Below are positions 1 to 4,793 of a DNA stretch of 6,988 bases, one piece after another. The first letter of the stretch is position 1. Every line of letters begins with the position of its first letter. The notes below the pieces were generated by a model that did not search any database, was not told the DNA's origin, and saw nothing but the letters and a program-made list of their open reading frames with translations. The stretch covers positions 1 to 6,988 of the forward strand of contig JAFPSR010000095.1 of assembly GCA_017413675.1 (NCBI GenBank). The letters are read 5' to 3'. The translations under genes and the position numbers were made by a program. Origin of the DNA: Clostridia bacterium (GTDB lineage: Bacteria > Bacillota_A > Clostridia > Christensenellales > UBA1750).

Positions 1-396
1 GTCGGTATCGCAGTAGATACGGATCTGGTCGCGGAACTTGCCGCCCAGCATCTGCCAGATCGGGATGTTGTAGACACGGCCTACAAGGTCCCACAGAGCA
101 ATTTCCACAGCGCAGACGCCGCCGCCCTGACGGGCACGGCCGCCGAACTGCTTGATGCGACGGAAAATCTTATCGATGTTGCAGGGGTTCTCACCCAGGA
201 TCACACGCTTGAGCATCAGAGCGTAGATCGCATGAGCGCCGTCGCGAACTTCACCATAACCGCATACACCCTGGTTGGTATCGATGCGGATGATGTAGTA
301 GCAGCGGGAACCGTGGGGGCGGACTTCAGCTACTTTCATGTCCGTGATCCGAAGATCGGCGGGGCTGGAAGCAGTGTTTTTCAGATTGATATCCAT
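1..396 (-). CDS. Mandelate racemase/muconate lactonizing enzyme family protein (enolase superfamily), N-terminal part, truncated by the window edge
   Basis: The reading frame is open from an ATG at 394-396 (minus strand) to the window edge, giving 132 codons. An AGGAGG ribosome site (complement of 401-406) lies a few bases upstream and fixes the start. The protein matches the N-terminal capping domain of the MR/MLE branch: a GYGE motif (residues 46-49) after a beta-strand segment, then AVEIALWDLVGR (96-107) and the P-x-W-x-LLGG-like stretch PIWQMLGG (112-119). Family members are usually 370-400 residues, so about a third is present. The metal ligands and catalytic Lys/His of the barrel domain lie outside. 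Members abstract a proton alpha to a carboxylate, and many in Firmicutes are sugar-acid dehydratases; the substrate cannot be told from this half. Gly codons are only GGC/GGT and Arg almost only CGC/CGT, unlike all other genes here. The domain call is firm; the exact reaction is open. Confidence 0.9.
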   Translation of the reverse strand, partial: MDINLKNTASSPADLRITDMKVAEVRPHGSRCYYIIRIDTNQGVCGYGEVRDGAHAIYALMLKRVILGENPCNIDKIFRRIKQFGGRARQGGGVCAVEIALWDLVGRVYNIPIWQMLGGKFRDQIRIYCDTD

Positions 397-414
397 GGTT
401 TCCTCCTTCTCGGT

Positions 415-430
415 TTGATCTTACGATCAA
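415..430. promoter_or_regulatory. Palindromic operator candidate (TTGATC-TTAC-GATCAA)
   Basis: A perfect 6-bp inverted repeat with a 4-bp spacer lies between the -10 box of the minus-strand promoter and the ribosome site of the enolase-superfamily gene. It therefore overlaps or immediately follows the expected transcription start. This is the classic location for a repressor site of a catabolic gene. The symmetry is seen directly. The regulator (for example GntR or LacI type) is not identifiable from the sequence. Confidence 0.5.
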
Positions 431-440
431 TTATGAGATT

Positions 441-469
441 ATTATAACAAAATCAGATTTCCCTCTCAA
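441..469 (-). promoter_or_regulatory. Sigma-A-type promoter for the enolase-superfamily gene
   Basis: Read on the minus strand, a TTGAGA -35 box (complement of 464-469) is followed by a 17-bp spacer and a perfect TATAAT -10 box (complement of 441-446). The start codon lies about 45 bases downstream of the -10 box. This is the best promoter in the window and fits a gene with strongly biased codon use. Confidence 0.8.
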
Positions 470-553
470 GCGATGAAACTTGGACGGACAAATGGAAATC
501 ATGTAAAATTTCGAGGAATTCCATATTATGGCTTGATGTAGTGGGAAATCTGA
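453..553. repeat. Inverted pair of an 11-bp element, GGGAAATCTGA
   Basis: The sequence GGGAAATCTGA occurs on the plus strand at 543-553 and on the minus strand at 453-463, with 79 bp between the copies. The left copy sits inside the -35/-10 spacer of the minus-strand promoter. The right copy lies about 30 bp upstream of the -35 box of the plus-strand promoter. An 11-bp exact match in a region this short is unlikely by chance, so it may be a two-site binding target for a regulator acting on one or both divergent genes. That role is inference. Confidence 0.4.
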
Positions 554-585
554 GTATGAAATGCGGACTGTCGCAGATTGTTAAC

Positions 586-614
586 TTGCATTTGAAATGG
601 CCTATGCCTACAAT
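586..614 (+). promoter_or_regulatory. Sigma-A-type promoter candidate for the M15 peptidase gene
   Basis: A TTGCAT box at 586-591 is followed by exactly 17 bp and TACAAT at 609-614. Transcription would begin near 620 and leave a leader of about 60 bases before the start codon at 684. It lies in the divergent intergenic region, and I see no better candidate on this strand. Confidence 0.55.
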
Positions 615-683
615 AACAGGTAGATTCTCCCGTGTGTTGATACCATGGGTAGAGCGGGATTCCGGAAGGGGCGGACAGGACAG

Positions 684-2009
684 ATGCGTTGCAGATACTG
701 CGGAAAAGAAAATTCCTCCAGGGCAAAAGTCTGTTCCGAATGCGGACGCCGGCTTCCGGTCAGGAGAAGAAACCGATTCCAGCGCCTGACAGGCATTATT
801 GCTGCCTATTTCCGGGAGAAGCCGATCCGCCTGTTTATCCCGGCGGCGTTGGTGGCGTTGCTCCTTTTGATTGTATTTACTCTTCCCAAGGAGGCCAAAG
901 AAGTGCCCGGGGAGGCTTCGGTTCCTTCCGCAACTGTACCCCGGGAAACTGCAGAGCCGATTCGTCTTTCCACAACCCAGCTGGTTATCACCATCGATGA
1001 TTTCGGAGAACTGCGTGCAGAGAATACATCCTCCCCGGTCCGCTTTGAATGCTCGGATGAGGAGGTTGCCATTATTTCCCAGGATGGTGCTGTCAAAGGA
1101 CTGAAACTCGGCAATGCGGTTATTACCGTGACAAATGAAAAAGGGGCTGTTGCCCTTTGCAATGTGTCGGTTGTAGAACCGTTTGCCCTGATCGGCTTCC
1201 CGGATCTCCCGGAAAAGCATGCACGCAGTTACGGATACCGTTTGGAAGGAAAGGTTACTTCCAGATCCCCGCTGAAAACGATACGGATTGATATTTTTGC
1301 CCTGAATGGGAATACGGAATCCGCTGTTCCGGAGGTTACGGCACAAGTGTCCTGGGACAGTGGGGAAGAGGTTCTGGAGTATGACCTGAATGATCCGGTA
1401 AGGAACCTGAACCAGCTTACTTCTTTTAAAGCGCTGACACTGGGACAAAAGCGCTTCCGCATGGTGGGAACCAATGCAACACATACCGATTATGTCCTGT
1501 ATGAACGGGACTTTCAGGTTTATGAAAAGATTCATCCGTACGCTTCCAGTCTTCCGGCAGATGATTATCCCTGCCTGGCACCTTCCGAATGGGGCGATTG
1601 GATTACGTGGGAGGATGGACTCCACCACAATATCGACCCTGTGTTTATGGGAAGACTGGCTGCCTTTGCCAAGGCGCAGGGAAAGAAACTGAAGATCAAT
1701 TCCGGTTTCCGTACCCGGAAAAGGCAGGAAGAGCTGTACAGTGACTATCTCCGGGGAAAAGGGAATCCGGCAAACAAACCGGGAACCAGCTGGCATGAAT
1801 TCGGCGGAGCGGTGGATGTGGCAGACTGGGCACGGGATGTGAAGGAAAGCGTATATAAGAAGTTCGGACTCTGTAAACCGGTCAGCCGGGAAGACTGGCA
1901 TATCCAACCGGTGGAAACCGTGCGGATGAGTAATAAGGAAGCATTCTATAATGCTTATTCATCCGCAAAGTATCCGAAGTGGAGCAGAGACTGCTACATG
2001 AAAGTCTAG
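684..2009 (+). CDS. Membrane-anchored M15-family (VanY-like) D,D-peptidase with N-terminal zinc ribbon and Ig-like domains
   Basis: The protein is 441 residues and probably trims D-Ala-D-Ala or related peptide bonds of peptidoglycan outside the membrane. Domains in order: a zinc ribbon with C3, C6, C17 and C20 (two CxxC pairs); a basic stretch and one membrane anchor (about 48-67, positive side first, so the C-terminus faces out); a BIG2-like Ig domain (about 93-166); a second beta-rich, probably Ig-like segment (about 167-285); and a C-terminal M15 peptidase. The peptidase keeps SGFR at 340-343, the SxHxxGxAxD signature at 369-378 with zinc ligands H371 and D378, and ExxH at 403-406 giving the catalytic Glu and third ligand. 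All catalytic residues look intact. An upstream in-frame ATG at 645 has no ribosome site; the ATG at 684 begins right at the zinc ribbon, although its ribosome site is also imperfect. Substrate specificity (carboxypeptidase or endopeptidase) is open. Confidence 0.88.
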   Translation: MRCRYCGKENSSRAKVCSECGRRLPVRRRNRFQRLTGIIAAYFREKPIRLFIPAALVALLLLIVFTLPKEAKEVPGEASVPSATVPRETAEPIRLSTTQLVITIDDFGELRAENTSSPVRFECSDEEVAIISQDGAVKGLKLGNAVITVTNEKGAVALCNVSVVEPFALIGFPDLPEKHARSYGYRLEGKVTSRSPLKTIRIDIFALNGNTESAVPEVTAQVSWDSGEEVLEYDLNDPVRNLNQLTSFKALTLGQKRFRMVGTNATHTDYVLYERDFQVYEKIHPYASSLPADDYPCLAPSEWGDWITWEDGLHHNIDPVFMGRLAAFAKAQGKKLKINSGFRTRKRQEELYSDYLRGKGNPANKPGTSWHEFGGAVDVADWARDVKESVYKKFGLCKPVSREDWHIQPVETVRMSNKEAFYNAYSSAKYPKWSRDCYMKV

Positions 2010-2019
2010 AGCGGAAGGA

Positions 2020-2059
2020 AACCTGCGTTCCGGAAAAAGGAGCGCAGGTTCTTTGTTTT
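2020..2059 (+). terminator. Rho-independent terminator after the M15 peptidase gene
   Basis: A 12-bp stem pairs 2020-2031 with 2039-2050 (AACCTGCG against CGCAGGTT, continuing inward with one G-T pair). It encloses a 7-base loop and is followed by CTTTGTTTT. It begins 11 bases after the stop codon. Confidence 0.85.
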
Positions 2060-2062
2060 GCA

Positions 2063-2112
2063 GAGAAAAACAGGTGGGGATAGAAAAGAGAAAAACAGGT
2101 GGGGATAGAAAA
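2063..2112. repeat. Perfect 25-bp tandem duplication
   Basis: The 25-bp unit at 2063-2087 is repeated without any change at 2088-2112. Each copy contains GAAAAACAGGTGGGGATAG. The array lies after the M15 terminator and ends 5 bp before the -35 box of the next gene. It is purine-rich on the plus strand. It could be a replication-slippage duplication or a pair of regulator sites; nothing here separates the two. Confidence 0.9.
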
Positions 2113-2117
2113 TAAGA

Positions 2118-2146
2118 TAGACAAGCTTCTGCGGGGTATGTATAGT
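2118..2146 (+). promoter_or_regulatory. Sigma-A-type promoter for the XRE-family gene
   Basis: TAGACA at 2118-2123 and TATAGT at 2141-2146, each one base from consensus, are separated by 17 bp. Transcription would start near 2153, leaving a leader of roughly 74 bases. The promoter sits between the upstream terminator and the gene, so the XRE gene is probably its own transcription unit. Confidence 0.7.
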
Positions 2147-2157
2147 AAAACCAAAGA

Positions 2158-2191
2158 GTCTGCGAAGCCTGTATGGACGGCTGTGACAGAC
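2158..2191 (+). other. Possible leader hairpin upstream of the XRE-family gene
   Basis: GTCTG (2158-2162) can pair with CAGAC (2187-2191), and inside it AGCC (2166-2169) with GGCT (2179-2182), separated by a small internal loop. The structure would lie near the 5' end of the predicted transcript and upstream of the ribosome site. No T run follows, so it is not a terminator. It matches no riboswitch class that I recognise and could be incidental. Confidence 0.3.
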
Positions 2192-2213
2192 GGCAAAGGA
2201 TCTTGGAAGAAAC

Positions 2214-2218
2214 GGAGG
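2214..2218 (+). promoter_or_regulatory. Ribosome binding site (GGAGG) that sets the XRE gene start
   Basis: GGAGG lies 8 bases before the ATG at 2227. It decides against the in-frame ATG at 2173, which has no ribosome site and falls only about 20 bases after the predicted transcription start. Confidence 0.8.
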
Positions 2219-2226
2219 ACAGGAGT

Positions 2227-2730
2227 ATGGCAAAGAAAAAAACAGGGGATCTGATTCGGGAAGCGAGAACAAAAGCCGGATTATCCCAGGCTGCCCTGGC
2301 TAAAGCAACCGATATCAGCGCTTCGGATATTGGAAAAGCCGAAAGAAACGCAAAAGAACTGACAGCCGCACAGCTTAAGGCAATTGCAAAAGCGACCGGT
2401 GTTACGCAGAAATCCCTTCTGGAAGCTTCTTCCGGGACATCCGCAAAAAAGCCTTCGGCAGGCACTGCCAAGAAAACGGAAACAGCAGCCAAGAAAACGG
2501 GCTCTTCCGGCATGTCACTCACGAGTGCGGAAAAGAAACTGGTGGAACTGTATCGAGCAGCTGATTCGGAGACCAAACGGGCAGCTACGACACTTCTGAA
2601 AGAAGGTTCCTCCAAGGATAACGGAATCCTGAGCAGCATCCTGGGAAGCCTGACCGGAAACAGTTCTTCCTCTTCCGGCAGTTCCGCCTCTGCGTTGAAT
2701 ACAATCATGGATCTCCTGGGGAAAAAATAG
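2227..2730 (+). CDS. XRE-family helix-turn-helix DNA-binding protein with AKK-rich linker
   Basis: The protein is 167 residues and probably a cytoplasmic transcription regulator. Residues about 8-67 form a Cro/C1-type HTH domain: LIREARTKAGLSQAALAKAT, then the recognition segment ISASDIGKAERN and a closing helix pair ending near VTQKSLLEAS. A linker at about 68-96 is rich in Ala, Lys, Thr and Ser and has three AKK triplets at 73-75, 81-83 and 88-90, giving it a histone-H1-like look. A helical segment follows (98-125, LTSAEKKLVELYRAAD then TKRAATTLLKEG), similar in style to C-terminal helices of phage-type XRE regulators. The tail (128-167) is Ser/Gly-rich and ends in a short helix. The gene has its own promoter and terminator. 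The target is unknown; autoregulation through the upstream duplication is only a possibility. Confidence 0.85.
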   Translation: MAKKKTGDLIREARTKAGLSQAALAKATDISASDIGKAERNAKELTAAQLKAIAKATGVTQKSLLEASSGTSAKKPSAGTAKKTETAAKKTGSSGMSLTSAEKKLVELYRAADSETKRAATTLLKEGSSKDNGILSSILGSLTGNSSSSSGSSASALNTIMDLLGKK

Positions 2731-2749
2731 AACAGGAATGCGGTTGGAT

Positions 2750-2785
2750 CCCTCCCTGCCCGAATGAGGCCGGGAGGGCTTTTTT
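2750..2785 (+). terminator. Rho-independent terminator after the XRE-family gene
   Basis: CCCTCCC (2750-2756) pairs with GGGAGGG (2772-2778). After one mismatch the stem continues inward with GCC/GGC (2758-2760 with 2768-2770). A run of six T follows at 2780-2785. It starts 20 bases after the stop codon. Confidence 0.9.
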
Positions 2786-2879
2786 CTCCATAAGGGAATG
2801 GAGGGAACTGGTTTTTTGGAAGCCGGTATGCTATGCTTGAGACAGGATCAACAATAAATATCAACGGAGGAACCAGATC

Positions 2880-3743
2880 ATGCTGTTCTTAGGTACCGGC
2901 GCTGCCGAACTGTATCCAAATCCGTTCTGTGACTGTGAAACCTGCGAAAGAGCCAGACGGGAGGGCGCGATCCCCAGAAAACGTTCCGCTTTTATGATCG
3001 ATGAGAATAATGTCATTGATTTCGGACCGGATATCCTGGCTGCATCCATGCAGTATAATGCGTCTTTTGCCAAGCTGGATCATGTCTTTATTACCCATAC
3101 CCATGAAGATCATCTGTGTTTTTCCAATATTACTGCCCTGACCATGGCGGCATTCAGGACCCGGTGGCCGATTTCTTTCTATATGAGTCAGAAAGCATAT
3201 GAATGGACAAGCAGGATGATTGAAACGCTGACAGAGTATCCTGCTGTCTATTCTATGAATCGTTTGCTTGAAGGCGGACGCGTCAAACTCTGTCCGGTTA
3301 CGCCCTATACCTCTTTCCGGGTGGAGGATATGGAAATCACGACGGTGGAAAGCAACCACAGAGCGTCCAAGGGCGAATTTGCCCTGAATTATCTGTTTGA
3401 CCGTGGGGAGAAAGGGAAACTGCTGTATGTTCTGGACAGCGGCTTATGGAGTGAAAGGAATATTTCCTTCCTGTCCGGGGCCGGAGCAGATACCCTGGTG
3501 ATGGAAGGAACGCGGGGAAGTGAACCGGAACCCAGGGAAGGGACCCATCTGAATGCGGAGCATTTCCTGGAACAGGTAGAAAACTTCATGCGCGCAGGGA
3601 TCCTGAAACCGGATGCGAATATCTATGTTACGCATATCAACCAGGTCAATCATTTTTCCCACGAAGAATACCAGGCTTACTGTTCCGCCAACAGCCCGTA
3701 TGCAATTACGGTGGCTTTTGACGGTATGCATATCGATCGGTAA
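2880..3743 (+). CDS. PhnP-like metallo-beta-lactamase-fold hydrolase
   Basis: The protein is 287 residues, cytoplasmic, with no signal peptide. The N-terminus LFLGTGAAELYP, followed by a CxCxxC cluster (C17, C19, C22), resembles PhnP-type enzymes, where these cysteines hold a structural zinc. The metal-site motif HTHEDH is at 73-78. Further ligands fit H160 (in SNHRAS), D186 (in VLDSG) and H252 (in VTHINQ); H258 may complete the cysteine site, as a nearby His does in PhnP. All dinuclear-site residues appear present. PhnP opens phosphoribosyl cyclic phosphate in phosphonate breakdown, but no phn gene is visible here and the superfamily is broad, so I call only a phosphodiesterase-type hydrolase. 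A GGAGG at 2866-2870, 9 bases upstream, fixes the start. I saw no convincing promoter in 2786-2879, so expression may depend on a weak promoter there or on readthrough. Confidence 0.85.
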   Translation: MLFLGTGAAELYPNPFCDCETCERARREGAIPRKRSAFMIDENNVIDFGPDILAASMQYNASFAKLDHVFITHTHEDHLCFSNITALTMAAFRTRWPISFYMSQKAYEWTSRMIETLTEYPAVYSMNRLLEGGRVKLCPVTPYTSFRVEDMEITTVESNHRASKGEFALNYLFDRGEKGKLLYVLDSGLWSERNISFLSGAGADTLVMEGTRGSEPEPREGTHLNAEHFLEQVENFMRAGILKPDANIYVTHINQVNHFSHEEYQAYCSANSPYAITVAFDGMHIDR

Positions 3744-3745
3744 CC

Positions 3746-3780
3746 GAATACTCCTGGTCCTGCGGCCGGGAGTATTCTTT
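3746..3780 (+). terminator. Strong hairpin with a short T tract between the hydrolase and MoxR genes (leaky terminator or attenuator)
   Basis: GAATACTCC (3746-3754) pairs with GGAGTATTC (3769-3777). The stem continues inward through TGGTC/GGCCG with two G-T pairs to a 4-base loop. Only TTT follows at 3778-3780 before ACCC. The stem is as good as those of the other two terminators, but the T run is poor. No promoter is evident between the hairpin and the MoxR gene, so some readthrough would be needed unless the MoxR operon is driven from inside the hydrolase gene. Confidence 0.6.
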
Positions 3781-3802
3781 ACCCGCAGGTCAGATTCATT
3801 AT

Positions 3803-3807
3803 GGAGA
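3803..3807 (+). promoter_or_regulatory. Ribosome binding site (GGAGA) favouring the second ATG of the MoxR gene
   Basis: Two in-frame ATG codons lie at 3801 and 3813. GGAGA at 3803-3807 is 5 bases before the second one. The first has only a weak AGGT at 3787-3790, about 10 bases away. I therefore start the gene at 3813; the difference is four residues. Confidence 0.5.
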
Positions 3808-3812
3808 CAGAT

Positions 3813-4760
3813 ATGGAGAAGATTAGTTCATTTGCACAGTCCATCCAAAAAGAAATCGGCAAAGCAGTTGTCGGCAAGCAGGAGGCAGTGGAAGACCTTC
3901 TGATTGCCCTGCTCTGCGAGGGGCATGTACTCCTGGAAGATGTTCCCGGCATCGGAAAAACGACCCTTGCCCTGGCCTTGTCCAGATCTCTCGGCCTGGA
4001 TTTCCGGCGGATCCAGTTTACCCCGGATGTACTGCCCGGAGATGTCACCGGGTTTACATTGTTTGACCCGGCAACCGGGGAAATGCGGTACCGGGAAGGC
4101 GCCATCATGGGGCAGATTATCCTGGCAGATGAAATCAACCGGGCGAGTCCCAAGACACAGTCTGCGCTGCTGGAAGCGATGCAGGAAAGGCAGGTAACGG
4201 TGGACGGGCAGACGCATCCGCTGCCGCACCCCTTCCTGGTTCTTGCAACCCAGAACCCGATTGAATACGCAGGAACCTTTCCTCTGCCGGAAGCGCAGCT
4301 GGATCGTTTCATGCTTCGACTGAATCTGGGGTATCCTTCCCTGGATGAGGAAGCGCAGATTTTAAACCTTCATGGTTCTTCCGTTCCCTTACAGGATGTA
4401 GAGGCTGTCCTTTCGCCGGATGATCTTGCGGAATACCAGCAGCTCTGCCTCCAGGTCCATGTGATTGAAGAAGTACGTTACTATATTGCCGCCCTGTGCC
4501 AACGGACCCGTCACCATCCGGATCTGCAGCTTGGGGCTTCTCCCCGGGCTACACTGGCGCTTTATCAGGCATCCAAAGCATATGCGCTGCTGAAAGGGCG
4601 TAATTATGTAGTACCGGATGATGTCAAGCATATGGCTCCCAAGGTCCTGTGCCACCGCCTCTTCCTGACGCATGAGGCAAGACAGAAGGAAACATCCGTC
4701 AGGGATGTTCTGGATTCACTGTTAGCCACGGTACCTGTTCCGGTGCTTACCGGGAAATAG
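3813..4760 (+). CDS. MoxR-family AAA+ ATPase
   Basis: The protein is 315 residues (319 if it starts at 3801), normal for the family. The AAA_3 core shows Walker A in EDVPGIGKTT (G46, K49, T50), Walker B in ILADEINRA (D106, E107), the MoxR signature PKTQSALLEAMQERQVT directly after it, and sensor 1 in ATQNP (N148), followed by GTFPLPEAQLDRF. A helical lid domain fills the C-terminal part, with SPRATLAL and the YVVPDDVKH motif. MoxR proteins are thought to use ATP hydrolysis as chaperones that mature or activate partners, often encoded next door as DUF58 and transglutaminase-like or VWA proteins. Here the DUF58 gene begins 33 bases downstream in the same direction, so the two are almost surely cotranscribed. 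The client and physiological role in this organism are unknown. Confidence 0.95.
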   Translation: MEKISSFAQSIQKEIGKAVVGKQEAVEDLLIALLCEGHVLLEDVPGIGKTTLALALSRSLGLDFRRIQFTPDVLPGDVTGFTLFDPATGEMRYREGAIMGQIILADEINRASPKTQSALLEAMQERQVTVDGQTHPLPHPFLVLATQNPIEYAGTFPLPEAQLDRFMLRLNLGYPSLDEEAQILNLHGSSVPLQDVEAVLSPDDLAEYQQLCLQVHVIEEVRYYIAALCQRTRHHPDLQLGASPRATLALYQASKAYALLKGRNYVVPDDVKHMAPKVLCHRLFLTHEARQKETSVRDVLDSLLATVPVPVLTGK

Positions 4761-4793
4761 AACCGGGGGCCCATCCACAGAAAGCGCCTGTCC

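Noticed and set aside
232..447. A 71-codon plus-strand frame in the first gene
   Set aside because: It is a shadow of the minus-strand enolase-superfamily gene and runs through that gene's promoter.
453..1907. A 484-codon minus-strand reading frame opposite the M15 peptidase gene
   Set aside because: It is the antisense shadow of a plus-strand gene with clear domains and intact catalytic motifs. Its product has no recognisable domain, and its start region has no ribosome site.
2063..2112. The tandem repeat as the start of a CRISPR array or a pair of DnaA boxes
   Set aside because: The copies are directly adjacent with no spacers and there are only two, so it is not CRISPR. The best DnaA-like 9-mer has two mismatches, and no origin-like AT-rich region or dnaA gene is nearby.
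2808..2837. A possible promoter (CTGGTT, 18 bp, TATGCT) before the hydrolase gene
   Set aside because: Both boxes match consensus poorly, and several equally weak alternatives exist in the same stretch, so it is not listed as a feature.
1959..2864. A 301-codon minus-strand reading frame opposite the XRE gene
   Set aside because: It crosses two terminators, the tandem repeat and a promoter of the plus strand. Its product is low-complexity and resembles no family, while the opposite strand encodes a clear HTH domain.
2837..2864. TTGAGA and TATCAA as a promoter for the hydrolase gene
   Set aside because: The spacing of 16 bp is acceptable, but transcription would then start inside or after the ribosome binding site at 2866-2870.
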